Positions 1-8,813 of a DNA stretch of 64,000 bases are shown piece by piece. The DNA lies in the NCBI RefSeq assembly GCF_004364165.1, contig NZ_SOAY01000010.1, positions 1,794,527 to 1,858,526 on the forward strand. The letters are read 5' to 3'. Source of the stretch: Maribacter spongiicola (lineage in GTDB: Bacteria > Bacteroidota > Bacteroidia > Flavobacteriales > Flavobacteriaceae). Below the pieces are notes generated by a model that did not search any database, was not told where the DNA came from, and saw nothing but the letters and a program-made list of their open reading frames with translations. A program made the position numbers and the translations under genes. Within the stretch, counting starts at the first letter, position 1; each line of letters starts with the position of its first letter.

Positions 1-6
1 GATTAT

Positions 7-357
7 TTAACCTTGTTGGTTTTCTAATTCTTCCCAATACTCATATGCTCTTCTTAAATGTGGTACCACAATTGTACCGCCAACAAGAGTAGCAATACTT
101 AAAGTTTCCATTACTTCTTCTTTAGAGGCACCTTCTTTATGTGAGCTTTCTAAATGGTATTTTACGCAATCGTCACAACGCAAAACTGCTGAAGCAACAA
201 GACCTAACAATTCTTTGGTCTTAACATCTAAAGCACCTGCAGCATAGGCATTGGTGTCTAAATTAAAAATACGCTTAATTATTTTATTGTTATCGGCCAA
301 AAGCTTCTCGTTCATCTTAGAACGATAAGCATTAAATTCTTCAATTTGGTTTGACAT
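7..357 (-). CDS. Carboxymuconolactone decarboxylase / AhpD-like protein
   Basis: A small all-alpha protein of 116 residues of the carboxymuconolactone decarboxylase (AhpD-like) family. It carries the CxxC-x3-H redox motif (C61, C64, H68, in RCDDCVKYH), which in AhpD-type members supports peroxidase or disulfide reductase chemistry; true decarboxylases lack this motif. It is the last gene of an operon with tatC and the sugar-phosphate isomerase, and its start codon lies inside the 3' end of tatC (17 bp overlap), which suggests translational coupling. The substrate cannot be told from sequence. The family assignment is firm; the exact role (peroxide defence or thiol redox) is inference. Confidence 0.88.
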   Translation of the reverse strand: MSNQIEEFNAYRSKMNEKLLADNNKIIKRIFNLDTNAYAAGALDVKTKELLGLVASAVLRCDDCVKYHLESSHKEGASKEEVMETLSIATLVGGTIVVPHLRRAYEYWEELENQQG

Positions 358-1222
358 TTCTATTTGCTTTTTTTTCTTTTTCAGCTTTTCTTCTTTCTTT
401 TCTAAGTACCATGGCAGATATATAAATACTTATTTGGTATAAAATTATTACCGGTATGGCAACTATAATCTGACTTGTAACGTCTGGTGGGGTAATTACC
501 GCAGAAAGTATTAGAACAATTACCAGTGCAATTTTTCGATACTTTTTCATTAATTCCGGTGTCACCAAGCCTACCTTGGTCAAGAAGAAAATAATTATCG
601 GTAGCTCGAATAAAATACCACAGGCAAGTACAGATATTTTTAAGGTGCCAATGTAAGAATCTAAATCGAACTCATTTAAAACGGAGTCACTAACAACGTA
701 AGACCCTAAGAAATTGATAGAAAGTGGTGCTACGATATAGTAACCGAATAACACACCAATAAAAAATAATAGAGAAGCAATTAGTATAAAGCCACGAGAA
801 TTCTTGCGCTCATTTGCATGTAGCCCCGGACTAATGAATTTCCACATTTCATATAAAATATAAGGAAACCCGATAATTACACCTGCCCAAATAGAGGTCC
901 AGATATGAGCAGAAAATTGTCCGCCCATTTCTCGGCTCTGAATGGTAAACGGAAATTCATCACCACAGAAAGAGGAATCTATTACTGTAAATGATTGAAT
1001 TTCATTTAACCATGTTGCTATTTTGCAAAAGAAACGATAGGTAGGGAAATCCATGTTTTTAGGACCGAATATAATCGTGTCAAAAATGAAACCCTTCATT
1101 AAAAAGGCAACACTTGCAATTATGACGACAGCCAAAGTCGATCTAATTAAATGCCATCTTAATTCTTCTAAATGGTCTAGAAAAGACATCTCGTTTGGTG
1201 GCGTGGTAGCTTTGGAACTCAT
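341..1222 (-). CDS. tatC: Sec-independent protein translocase subunit TatC
   Basis: TatC is the multi-spanning core of the twin-arginine translocase and binds the RR signal of folded proteins at the cytoplasmic membrane. The 293-residue protein has the N-terminal cytoplasmic signature HLEELRWHL (about residues 17-25), the conserved YEMWKFISPGL segment after a periplasmic region, and about six hydrophobic segments. It is longer than E. coli TatC (258), mostly through a larger first periplasmic loop with two cysteines and a basic C-terminal tail. Its ATG overlaps the stop of the upstream isomerase as TAATG, so the two are probably translationally coupled. No tatA or tatB is in the window. Assignment is secure. 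Confidence 0.96.
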   Translation of the reverse strand: MSSKATTPPNEMSFLDHLEELRWHLIRSTLAVVIIASVAFLMKGFIFDTIIFGPKNMDFPTYRFFCKIATWLNEIQSFTVIDSSFCGDEFPFTIQSREMGGQFSAHIWTSIWAGVIIGFPYILYEMWKFISPGLHANERKNSRGFILIASLLFFIGVLFGYYIVAPLSINFLGSYVVSDSVLNEFDLDSYIGTLKISVLACGILFELPIIIFFLTKVGLVTPELMKKYRKIALVIVLILSAVITPPDVTSQIIVAIPVIILYQISIYISAMVLRKERRKAEKEKKANRNVKPN

Positions 1223-2187
1223 TATAAAATACCTTCGTTTATTAAATTATGTAAATGGATAACCCCAACGTACGTGTCTTTGTCCATGGCTAATAATTGA
1301 GAAATGCCCTTTTTCTGCATGTGTTCTAATGCTTTGATAGCTAGTGTATTTGCAGGTATGGTTTTAGGGTTGCTAGTCATAATATCTTCAGCGGTTAGGC
1401 CTTTAATATTGTCATGCTTATTTAGCATACGCCTAATATCGCCATCTGTTACGATACCGACTACTTTTTCGCCATCAAGAACAGCAGTAACACCTAGCAT
1501 CTTTTTAGAAATTTCTATAATCACTTTTTTGACCTCTTCGCCTTTTTGAACTTGAGGTACTTGGTTTTTACTTACTAAGTCTGCAACTCTTAAATATAAT
1601 CTCTTGCCTAAAGAGCCACCTGGGTGATATTTTGCAAAATCTGAACTACTGAAACCTTTTATTTCTAAAAGCACAATAGCCAAGGCATCTCCCATAACTA
1701 ATTGTGCCGTTGTACTTGTTGTCGGTGCCAACCCGTTAGGGCAAGCTTCCTTCTCAACATGGGTATTTAAAATAAAATCCGCTTGTTTTGCTAAAAAAGA
1801 TTCGGTGTTACCGGTCATGGCAATTAGCTTGTTCGTACCTCTTTTTATGAGCGGAACCAACATTTTTATTTCGGGGGTATTTCCGCTGTTAGAAATGCAG
1901 ATGACAACATCGTTTTCTTGTACCGTGCCTAAGTCTCCGTGAATAGCGTCACCAGCATGCATAAAAATTGCGGGAGTACCAGTAGAATTGAGTGTAGCGA
2001 CAATTTTTGTTGCAATAATGGCGCTCTTGCCAATACCAGAAATGATAACGCGACCTTTAGCCTCAATAATGCAGTTTACTATTTTCGCAAAATCATCGGT
2101 TAAATGAGTGGTAAGTTGTGCTATAGCATCACGCTCAGTTTCAATGGTTTTTTTCGCTAAGTCAATAATGGTGTCCGTTGCAATCAA
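1222..2187 (-). CDS. kdsD: Arabinose-5-phosphate isomerase (KdsD/KpsF family)
   Basis: Catalyses ribulose-5-phosphate to arabinose-5-phosphate, the first step towards Kdo for lipopolysaccharide. An N-terminal SIS sugar-isomerase domain (GRVIISGIGKSA, HGDLG and SNSGNT motifs) is followed by a pair of CBS domains to the C-terminus. The frame can be extended to an ATG at 2256 (344 residues), but the added residues are not family-like, and a TAnnTTTG-type -7 element (TAAGTTTG, minus strand) lies on top of that ATG. I therefore prefer the TTG at 2187, which gives 321 residues, the usual family length. It heads the operon with tatC and the AhpD-like gene and is divergent from recQ. The start remains uncertain; the function is well supported. 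Confidence 0.9.
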   Translation of the reverse strand: MIATDTIIDLAKKTIETERDAIAQLTTHLTDDFAKIVNCIIEAKGRVIISGIGKSAIIATKIVATLNSTGTPAIFMHAGDAIHGDLGTVQENDVVICISNSGNTPEIKMLVPLIKRGTNKLIAMTGNTESFLAKQADFILNTHVEKEACPNGLAPTTSTTAQLVMGDALAIVLLEIKGFSSSDFAKYHPGGSLGKRLYLRVADLVSKNQVPQVQKGEEVKKVIIEISKKMLGVTAVLDGEKVVGIVTDGDIRRMLNKHDNIKGLTAEDIMTSNPKTIPANTLAIKALEHMQKKGISQLLAMDKDTYVGVIHLHNLINEGIL

Positions 2188-2242
2188 TCTATTATTCAAA
2201 TTATGGATTGTATTCCTAAAAGAATGTATTATCTTTAAGATG

Positions 2243-2261
2243 ACAAAATTAAACAAACTTA
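2243..2261 (-). promoter_or_regulatory. Candidate -7 elements for the kdsD-tatC operon
   Basis: On the minus strand two overlapping matches to the Bacteroidota -7 consensus TAnnTTTG occur side by side (TAAGTTTG and TAATTTTG). Neither has a TTG at the usual -33 distance, so support is partial. Their position argues against the upstream ATG as start of the isomerase gene. Confidence 0.35.
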
Positions 2262-2316
2262 ATTTTATATGCCGATTATCGCATAATAATTTAGAAACGC
2301 AAAGTCTATTATTTTA

Positions 2317-2324
2317 TAATTTTG
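2317..2324 (+). promoter_or_regulatory. Candidate -7 element for recQ
   Basis: TAATTTTG matches the Bacteroidota -7 consensus TAnnTTTG, 47 bp before the recQ start. I see no clear TTG at the -33 position, so this is a weak call. Confidence 0.35.
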
Positions 2325-2371
2325 TTCGCTTATAAATTTAAAAGCAAATAGTGGTCCCTTAAATGTAAAAT

Positions 2372-4582
2372 GTGACAGACAGTAAAGAATTTGACAATAT
2401 CGATTTACATTCCTCTTTAAAAAAGTTTTTTGGTTTTTCTCAATTTAAAGGACTTCAAGAAGAAGTAATCAAAAATGTTTTACGACAGAATAATACGTTT
2501 GTAATCATGCCCACTGGTGGTGGTAAATCTCTATGCTATCAATTGCCGGCGCTTATGCAAGATGGTACGGCAATTATTGTTTCTCCGTTAATCGCTTTAA
2601 TGAAGAATCAGGTAGATGCCATTCGTGGAGTTTCTTCTGAAATAGGAATTGCCCATGTGCTAAACTCCTCTTTAAATAAAGGAGAGATCAAGCAGGTAAA
2701 GCAAGATATAACCAATGGTATTACTAAACTATTGTATGTAGCGCCAGAGTCATTGACCAAAGAGGAGAATGTAGAATTCTTACGCTCGGTCAAAGTATCT
2801 TTTGTTGCAGTAGATGAAGCACATTGTATTTCTGAATGGGGTCATGATTTTAGACCCGAGTATAGAAATCTTAAATCAATAGTGGAGCGTCTGGGAGAGA
2901 ATATTCCTATTATTGGTCTTACTGCTACGGCGACACCTAAAGTACAAGAAGATATCATTAAGAATTTAGGTATAGGTGGTGCTAAGCTTTTTAAAGCTTC
3001 GTTTAACCGACCTAACCTATTTTACGAAGTACGTACCAAAACAGAGAATATTGAAGCTGATATTATTCGTTTTGTAAAGCAAAATTCAGGTAAATCAGGA
3101 ATTATATATTGCCTTAGCCGTAAAAAGGTAGAGGAGTTAGCACAAGTTTTGCAGGTGAACGGAGTAAGTGCTGTGCCTTATCACGCAGGATTTGATGCGA
3201 AAACAAGATCAAAATATCAAGATATGTTCTTGATGGAAGATGTTGATGTGGTCGTTGCTACCATTGCCTTTGGTATGGGGATCGACAAACCAGACGTACG
3301 TTTTGTAATTCACCATGATATTCCGAAAAGTATAGAAAGTTACTATCAAGAAACGGGTAGGGCAGGCCGTGATGGTGGCGAAGGGCATTGTTTGGCGTAT
3401 TACTCATATAAAGATATTGAGAAGCTAGAGAAATTTATGTCGGGTAAACCGGTCGCTGAACAAGAAATTGGGAATGCATTATTGCAAGAAGTGGTGGCGT
3501 ATGCAGAAACTTCGATGTCTAGACGTAAGTTTATGCTTCATTATTTTGGTGAAGAGTTTGATGATGTTAATGGCGATGGTGCCGAAATGGATGATAATAC
3601 CAGAAACCCAAAAGAGAAAGAAGAAGCTAAAGATAATGTTGAAAAGCTGCTGAAGGTAGTTACGGGCACCAGTGAAAAGTTTAAGTCGAAAGAGATCGTA
3701 AATGCTTTGCGTGGTAAAACCAATGCGATAATCTCATCACATAAAACGAATGAAAAGGAATTTTTTGGAATCGGGTCAGATAAAGATAAAAGCTATTGGA
3801 TGGCATTGATACGCCAAACATTGGTTGCCGGGCTTCTTAGGAAAGAGATAGAGCAATACGGCGTATTACACGTAACGGATAATGGTAAGGAATTTTTATG
3901 TAAACCTTCATCTTTTATGATGACCAAAGATCATGTGTATAATGCAGAAAATGATAACGCAATTGTAGGTGCCGCCAAATCTGGAGGTATTGCAGATGAA
4001 AAATTATTAAAGCAATTAAAAGATTTGCGAAAAGCGCAGGCAAAGAAATTAGGTGTGCCACCTTTTGTAGTATTCCAGGATCCATCCTTAGAAGATATGG
4101 CGCTGAAATACCCAATTTCGCATGAAGAGTTATTAAATGTTCATGGTGTAGGTGAAGGTAAGGCGAAGAAGTATGGTAAACCTTTTCTAGCTTTTATAAA
4201 TACGTATGTTGAGGAGAATGAAATTATAAGACCAGATGATCTTGTAGTAAAAAGTACAGGTGCAAATTCTGCGTTGAAACTATATGTCATACAGAATGTG
4301 GATAGAAAACTGCCATTATCTGATATTGCTTCATCAAAAGGATTAGAAATTCCGGATCTTATTAAAGAGATGGAACAAATCGTATACAGTGGTACCAAGT
4401 TGAACATCAATTATTGGATCGATGAGATTTTAGACGAGGATCAACAAGAAGAAATTCATGAATATTTTTTAGAGGCCGATACTGACGATTTAGAAGAAGC
4501 TATGGCTGAATTTGATGGTGATTATGAGGAAGAAGAATTAAGACTCTACCGTTTAAAATTTATTAGTGAAGTGGCCAATTAA
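2372..4582 (+). CDS. recQ: ATP-dependent DNA helicase RecQ, long Bacteroidota type
   Basis: A 3'-5' superfamily 2 DNA helicase for recombination and replication-fork repair. It has Walker A GGGKS (about residues 49-53), the DEAH box in VDEAHCISEWGHDFRPEYRNL (given here only as landmark; DEAH near 148-151), motif VI QETGRAGRDG near 330, an HRDC domain (about 545-615), and a C-terminal RecQ helix-turn-helix extension ending in an acidic tail. At 736 residues it is longer than E. coli RecQ (609). The RQC zinc site is unusual: where E. coli has ECRR and CGNCDIC, this protein has MSRR and a cysteine-free acidic linker, so all four zinc ligands are missing. It is followed by two hairpin terminators. 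Function is secure. Confidence 0.96.
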   Translation: MTDSKEFDNIDLHSSLKKFFGFSQFKGLQEEVIKNVLRQNNTFVIMPTGGGKSLCYQLPALMQDGTAIIVSPLIALMKNQVDAIRGVSSEIGIAHVLNSSLNKGEIKQVKQDITNGITKLLYVAPESLTKEENVEFLRSVKVSFVAVDEAHCISEWGHDFRPEYRNLKSIVERLGENIPIIGLTATATPKVQEDIIKNLGIGGAKLFKASFNRPNLFYEVRTKTENIEADIIRFVKQNSGKSGIIYCLSRKKVEELAQVLQVNGVSAVPYHAGFDAKTRSKYQDMFLMEDVDVVVATIAFGMGIDKPDVRFVIHHDIPKSIESYYQETGRAGRDGGEGHCLAYYSYKDIEKLEKFMSGKPVAEQEIGNALLQEVVAYAETSMSRRKFMLHYFGEEFDDVNGDGAEMDDNTRNPKEKEEAKDNVEKLLKVVTGTSEKFKSKEIVNALRGKTNAIISSHKTNEKEFFGIGSDKDKSYWMALIRQTLVAGLLRKEIEQYGVLHVTDNGKEFLCKPSSFMMTKDHVYNAENDNAIVGAAKSGGIADEKLLKQLKDLRKAQAKKLGVPPFVVFQDPSLEDMALKYPISHEELLNVHGVGEGKAKKYGKPFLAFINTYVEENEIIRPDDLVVKSTGANSALKLYVIQNVDRKLPLSDIASSKGLEIPDLIKEMEQIVYSGTKLNINYWIDEILDEDQQEEIHEYFLEADTDDLEEAMAEFDGDYEEEELRLYRLKFISEVAN

Positions 4583-4605
4583 TCTAGCATAAATAATTTA
4601 TTTAC

Positions 4606-4648
4606 AAAATCCATCAAACCCTTTTTGTTAGTTTGATGGATTTTTATT
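4606..4648 (+). terminator. Rho-independent terminator after recQ
   Basis: A 14-bp stem (AAAATCCATCAAAC paired with GTTTGATGGATTTT) followed by a T-rich run, 24 bp after the recQ stop. Confidence 0.85.
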
Positions 4649-4651
4649 TTG

Positions 4652-4699
4652 AGTCTAGTATATATAGCATTTGAAATGCTATTTATACTAGACTTTTTT
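4652..4699 (+). terminator. Second terminator hairpin downstream of recQ
   Basis: Arms AGTCTAGTATATATAGCAT and ATGCTATTTATACTAGACT pair almost perfectly over 19 bp around TTGAA and run into six T. Two strong hairpins in tandem insulate recQ from the fasciclin gene. Confidence 0.8.
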
Positions 4700-4887
4700 G
4701 TTTAAAAGGTGCTATTTGTCATGTAAAAATTTTGTTTTCAGGTTTTATATCTTAAATACAACTAGTTAAGTATTTGATTATTAGTTATTTAAAAATTGTT
4801 TAAGCTTTTTATTAAAATTTTAAACAAAATTTAAGACTATTAGTTGTAGTTCCGTCATACTTTTACAGAAATCTAAAAAAAAGAACT
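4700..4887. other. AT-rich leader upstream of the fasciclin gene
   Basis: The remainder of the 305-bp gene-free stretch after recQ. It is very AT-rich and holds one dyad (TTGTTTAA at 4796-4803 with TTAAACAA at 4820-4827). TACTTTTA at 4858-4865 is a near match to the -7 consensus but lacks a well-placed -33 TTG. I see no gene here. Confidence 0.5.
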
Positions 4888-5400
4888 ATGAAAATTTTAA
4901 AAATTACATTATTGAGTGCAATTACATTATTTGCAACCAACATTTACGCTCAATCAGAAACCATTGTAGATGTAGCGGTATCAAATGACAATTTTACAAC
5001 TCTAGTCGCGGCTGTTAAAGCTGCTGATTTGGTTGAAACATTAAGTAGTGAAGGACCGTTTACCGTTTTTGCTCCTGTAAATACTGCATTTGAAGCTTTA
5101 CCAGCCGGTACAGTTGAATCTTTGTTAGAGCCAAGCAGTAAAGATGCCCTAAGTGGTTTGTTAACGTATCATGTAGTATCTGGAAAGTTTATGGCTGCCG
5201 ATGTTATCAAAGCTATAAAAGATAATAGTGGTTCTTTTGCAGTAAAGACTGTACAAGGTGGGACTATTACTTTATCATTGAACGGAGATAAAGTAATGCT
5301 AAAAGATGAAAAAGGAAATATGGCAACTGTGGTAATGGCTGATGTAGCTGCTAGCAACGGAGTAATCCATGCTATAGATGCAGTAGTAATGCCAAAATAA
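4888..5400 (+). CDS. Secreted fasciclin (FAS1) domain protein
   Basis: A 170-residue exported protein: a signal peptide (about residues 1-21, ending NIYA before QSE) and one FAS1 domain filling the rest. The FAS1 hallmarks are visible: the FTVFAPVNTAFEALP block, LLTYHVVSGKF, and the C-terminal GVIHAIDAVVMP. FAS1 domains mediate adhesion and matrix interactions, and in bacteria single-domain forms are periplasmic or surface proteins of mostly unknown ligand. It stands alone between strong terminators, so it is monocistronic. Domain identity is firm; role is not known. Confidence 0.93.
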   Translation: MKILKITLLSAITLFATNIYAQSETIVDVAVSNDNFTTLVAAVKAADLVETLSSEGPFTVFAPVNTAFEALPAGTVESLLEPSSKDALSGLLTYHVVSGKFMAADVIKAIKDNSGSFAVKTVQGGTITLSLNGDKVMLKDEKGNMATVVMADVAASNGVIHAIDAVVMPK

Positions 5401-5421
5401 GTTTAGCATACTACAAGTAAT

Positions 5422-5468
5422 AAAAATCCCTTTGTTATTCTTTCAACAGAATAGTAAAGGGATTTTTT
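5422..5468 (+). terminator. Terminator after the fasciclin gene
   Basis: AAAAATCCCTTT and AAAGGGATTTTTT flank an inner stem (TATTCT with AGAATA), with the T-run at the end. Its near-symmetry could also serve the convergent gene that follows. Confidence 0.85.
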
Positions 5469-5497
5469 CTAAACACTACTTAAAATCTTTGTCTTAT

Positions 5498-6808
5498 CTA
5501 GCGTGCCGCTGTTCCACTACTAGATCTGTCTTTTTTTAATTGTCTCTGTATTTTTTTGATGGCAGATTCAATTGATTTTTCAGGCTCTATGATATTGTAT
5601 TCTCCCCAAAAGTCTGGATCAGCAAAACCGATTGCCTCGTCACTTAATATTATAGAGGACTTCATTCTGTCTTTAGACTTGGGTATATTGTTATCCATAT
5701 TCTTTTCCCAGTCTGTAATTGCCATCTCACAGCTCATGCTGTAAACAGAATTGAATAAACGCTTGTCCCAATTAATTTTAAATTCTAAAAGTACATTGCT
5801 ATATCCATAGTACCATTTACCATTTTTCTCACGGTAGTCTACTCGGTACGAAACCTCTGTTGGCCAAACCTCGGCATTCTTCGGTTTTCTGCGTACGAAC
5901 ATTTGAGATGCTAATCTCTTGTCGGTAATGTTTAAAGAATATATTGCACTGGTTAAAATTTTGTTCTTTGCATCTATATATAATTTACCATTATATAAAG
6001 GGTCAATAATTTCAGGCTTTTGTTTAAAATCTATGACATATATTAATTGATCATTTACACGGGTAGAAGTATCGAAGGAGAAATCGTAATATTTCAATGT
6101 TTCTTCGGTGAATATATAATTTGGATACTTTACCATATCAACAAATAAGGTGTTGAAAGGACCACCTTGTAATTTTAATGCAACCGTATCTAATTTAGAA
6201 TAGTCGGTACTTTTACGTGCTTTATAAAGTTCAAGAGCATCGGTCTTTTTAGAGGAATATGGAGTTTTGTATATATTTACAACAGCCTCAGAAAGACTGA
6301 CATTGGTTTTTCTTTTCTTAATCGTCTCCCTGTAAAAAGCAGTCATTACCGTATTTTCATCAAGGTAATTGTCTCCTTTTCTGTCGAGTGTTTCTTTGAC
6401 TAGGGCTTCAGCATTGTTTGGAGCATCGATACTAGCTTCAGCAAGAGCAACGACAAACTCATCCATAACTATTTTATTCTTCTCCAGTTCTAATTGAGAA
6501 ATCGCGATCTGTTTGGTCTTATAGCCTAAAAAGCTAATTGTTAAGTTGTTGCTAAGGTAATCATTGGGTACTTTAAGCGAAAATTGTCCTTCAGAGTTCG
6601 TAATGGTAGTAACGTTGGTATTGTTGATTGTTAAGGTTGCAAAAACCAAAGGTTTTTTACTTTCTGCATCTACAACTTCCCCAGAATATTCTGTAAAGTT
6701 GTTCGTTTGTGCAGAAATGGTCGTAAACATAGATCCTGTTAAAAAGAACAGAACCAATACATGCTTTAAATTAAGACGTTTGATAGCATTAATATTTTCT
6801 TTTAACAT
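5498..6808 (-). CDS. Carboxypeptidase-like regulatory domain / DUF5686-like outer-membrane-associated protein
   Basis: A 436-residue exported protein with a signal peptide (hydrophobic core about residues 14-32, cleavage near TISAQ). A beta-sandwich of the carboxypeptidase-D regulatory type follows (about 40-120, with the GEVVDAESKKPLVFATLTI pattern and LGYKT), then a long region resembling the C-terminal part of DUF5686-type Bacteroidota proteins (LVKETLDRKGDNY, FDTSTRVND, LYIDAKNKI). Such proteins sit at the cell envelope, and the first domain is the one seen at the N-terminus of SusC-type transporters, but here there is no TonB plug or barrel. It has its own transcription unit on the minus strand. 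Function is unknown beyond domain assignment. Confidence 0.85.
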   Translation of the reverse strand: MLKENINAIKRLNLKHVLVLFFLTGSMFTTISAQTNNFTEYSGEVVDAESKKPLVFATLTINNTNVTTITNSEGQFSLKVPNDYLSNNLTISFLGYKTKQIAISQLELEKNKIVMDEFVVALAEASIDAPNNAEALVKETLDRKGDNYLDENTVMTAFYRETIKKRKTNVSLSEAVVNIYKTPYSSKKTDALELYKARKSTDYSKLDTVALKLQGGPFNTLFVDMVKYPNYIFTEETLKYYDFSFDTSTRVNDQLIYVIDFKQKPEIIDPLYNGKLYIDAKNKILTSAIYSLNITDKRLASQMFVRRKPKNAEVWPTEVSYRVDYREKNGKWYYGYSNVLLEFKINWDKRLFNSVYSMSCEMAITDWEKNMDNNIPKSKDRMKSSIILSDEAIGFADPDFWGEYNIIEPEKSIESAIKKIQRQLKKDRSSSGTAAR

Positions 6809-6911
6809 AGCTTTTTTTGTTTTAAGATAATGATTTTTAGTTAATTAAGGTGCTATTTTTTAGTTAAATTAACTGTGCTGTCCCTTAGAAAAAACAGATA
6901 GCAAGTAATGA

Positions 6912-7661
6912 TTATTTGTTGCTGTCAAATGTTTTTAATGACGTACTAACTAATCTATTTATCTCTTTTAGTTCTTCTTCGGTAAGATCGCGCCATTTAC
7001 CTACAGGTATATCTAGTTGAACATTCATAATCCTAATTCGTTTCAATTTCTTGACCCTATAGTCCAAATACTCGCACATTCTACGAATTTGACGGTTAAG
7101 GCCTTGGGTAAGAATTATTCTGAATTGATATGTGCTTACTTCAAAGACTTCACACTCTCTAGTTACTTGGTCTAGAATAGGAATGCCTCTTCGCATCCGA
7201 TTTAAAAAATCTATAGTAATAGGTTTATCTACAGTTACCAAATATTCTTTTTCGTGGTTATTACGGGCACGCAAAATTTTATTTACAATATCACCATCAT
7301 CGGTTAAAAAAATGAGTCCTTCGCTGGGTTTATCTAATCGCCCAATCGGGAAAATACGCTTTGGGTAATTGATATAATCTATGATGTTATCTTTTTCAAC
7401 TCCTGTATCTGTGGTGCAAACAATGCCTACAGGTTTGTTGAATGCCAAATAGGTCGATTTTCCTTTTGGTTCTTTTATTAGTTCGCCGTCAACTTTAACA
7501 ACGTCACCAGTAGAAATTTTAGTACCCATTTCTGGTACCTCTCCATTAATGGTAACTCTGCCTTGGTCAATAAGTTTGTCCGCAGCCCTACGCGAGCAAT
7601 AACCGGCTTCGCTTAGGTATTTGTTAATTCTTGTTTTATTAGTGTCGTCTTGCATAGTCAA
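6912..7661 (-). CDS. rluF: RluF-type 23S rRNA pseudouridine synthase
   Basis: Isomerises specific uridines in 23S rRNA (and tRNA-Tyr for E. coli RluF). It has an N-terminal S4 RNA-binding domain (about residues 11-60, with [11 protein letters not shown]) and an RsuA-type catalytic domain with the active-site aspartate D110 in [10 protein letters not shown], then [14 protein letters not shown]. At 249 residues it lacks the long C-terminal tail of E. coli RluF (290). An internal ATG at codon 3 is an equally possible start. It lies 12 bp downstream of the lipoprotein gene and is probably cotranscribed with it. The RsuA/RluB/E/F subfamily is secure; the RluF label is the best fit. Confidence 0.9.
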   Translation of the reverse strand: MTMQDDTNKTRINKYLSEAGYCSRRAADKLIDQGRVTINGEVPEMGTKISTGDVVKVDGELIKEPKGKSTYLAFNKPVGIVCTTDTGVEKDNIIDYINYPKRIFPIGRLDKPSEGLIFLTDDGDIVNKILRARNNHEKEYLVTVDKPITIDFLNRMRRGIPILDQVTRECEVFEVSTYQFRIILTQGLNRQIRRMCEYLDYRVKKLKRIRIMNVQLDIPVGKWRDLTEEELKEINRLVSTSLKTFDSNK

Positions 7662-7673
7662 CTTACTGTTCTA

Positions 7674-8804
7674 TTATTGTTTTCTGTTTGCTTCTTGGGT
7701 ATAAATCTCTCGCCCTAATTGCGCTAAAAACGGAATACCGATATCATCATATTCATAGACGTCGTCATTAAAAATGCCATCTTTGTTGACCAAAATAGTA
7801 GCTGTTAAAAGAAAGTCTATATTCTTTTCTGTGTCTTTTATATATGCGCAATCGGTTAGCGTGCCATAAGCAAATCCTACTTTATTATAAATTTCGATAT
7901 GTTCGGGTATGTCATCCTTCTTATCGCCATATATGAAAAATTTACAATAGCCATCATAATATGTTGTTGGATCATAACCAACTTTTTGAGGTACGGTATG
8001 CATGGCTTTTAAGAGAAGATTTCGTTGTTCGGGATTAATATCAAAACGTTCTGATGCATCGAAATTCTCTGGGAATACTACTCGCTTTAATAAGTTGTGT
8101 TGTGATGATACAGGATAGAAGTTTTTTTGACTAAAATCGAATGGTTGTTCAATTAGCTCATCGTCTTCATAATAACCTATTCCTTTTTCAATTTCTAATA
8201 GTTCTAGTTTGTCAGGGGTTTTATTTAGTATAGACTTCGTGATGCCGGTTGTTGAGTCGTTTAAATAAATAATTAAAGGCTTAGTTCTTAAGTCATCTGA
8301 ATGATACCCGAATCGATGACTTATTCTAACTGGTGAAATACCTTTATTGGTTAAATTCTGATTAATTTCTTCAAAGCCTAAAAATTCGACCAGTCTATTA
8401 TTTGCTAGATTATCGCTAACTGCAAAAATTTGAGATACATCTTTGGCTACCGTACTTTCAATTGTATCACCTTCTAAGTAATATCTGGTGTTTAAGGTTA
8501 AGCTGTCTATTTGGTTAAGCTTTTCTAAAGCTAATACCGCTATAGGAAATTTAACCGAGCTCGCTGGGTAAAAATACGTGCTGTCGTTTACCTGAAAATC
8601 GTAGTCGGTAAAAAGAACACTGTCGTTTCTTCGATCTATTTGTGTGTATCTTATTTGAACTTGATAATTATCTAAGCTATCCATTACCCTTTTAATTCTT
8701 GAATCATTTGATGATAGTGCAACTTCAAGAAAATTTAAATTCTGCTTTTCTTGGGCGCAAGAGAATAAAAGTATAAGGCATATAAAAAGAAGAAAATGCT
8801 TCAT
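7674..8804 (-). CDS. Class A beta-lactamase-like serine hydrolase lipoprotein
   Basis: A predicted lipoprotein (lipobox LLFSC, acylated C16) with the three serine beta-lactamase/DD-peptidase elements in order: SxxK (S82-S83-V84-K85, in YPASSVKFP), SDN (S130-D131-N132) and a KTG-like KVG in NKVGFAYGTLTD near residue 310. At 376 residues it is about 90 longer than a typical class A enzyme, with an insertion between SDN and KVG. No omega-loop ExxLN motif stands out, so it may be a peptidase or esterase rather than an antibiotic-hydrolysing enzyme. It lies between the 79-residue gene (9 bp) and rluF (12 bp). The fold is confident; the substrate is unknown. Confidence 0.83.
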   Translation of the reverse strand: MKHFLLFICLILLFSCAQEKQNLNFLEVALSSNDSRIKRVMDSLDNYQVQIRYTQIDRRNDSVLFTDYDFQVNDSTYFYPASSVKFPIAVLALEKLNQIDSLTLNTRYYLEGDTIESTVAKDVSQIFAVSDNLANNRLVEFLGFEEINQNLTNKGISPVRISHRFGYHSDDLRTKPLIIYLNDSTTGITKSILNKTPDKLELLEIEKGIGYYEDDELIEQPFDFSQKNFYPVSSQHNLLKRVVFPENFDASERFDINPEQRNLLLKAMHTVPQKVGYDPTTYYDGYCKFFIYGDKKDDIPEHIEIYNKVGFAYGTLTDCAYIKDTEKNIDFLLTATILVNKDGIFNDDVYEYDDIGIPFLAQLGREIYTQEANRKQ

Positions 8805-8813
8805 AATAATCTT

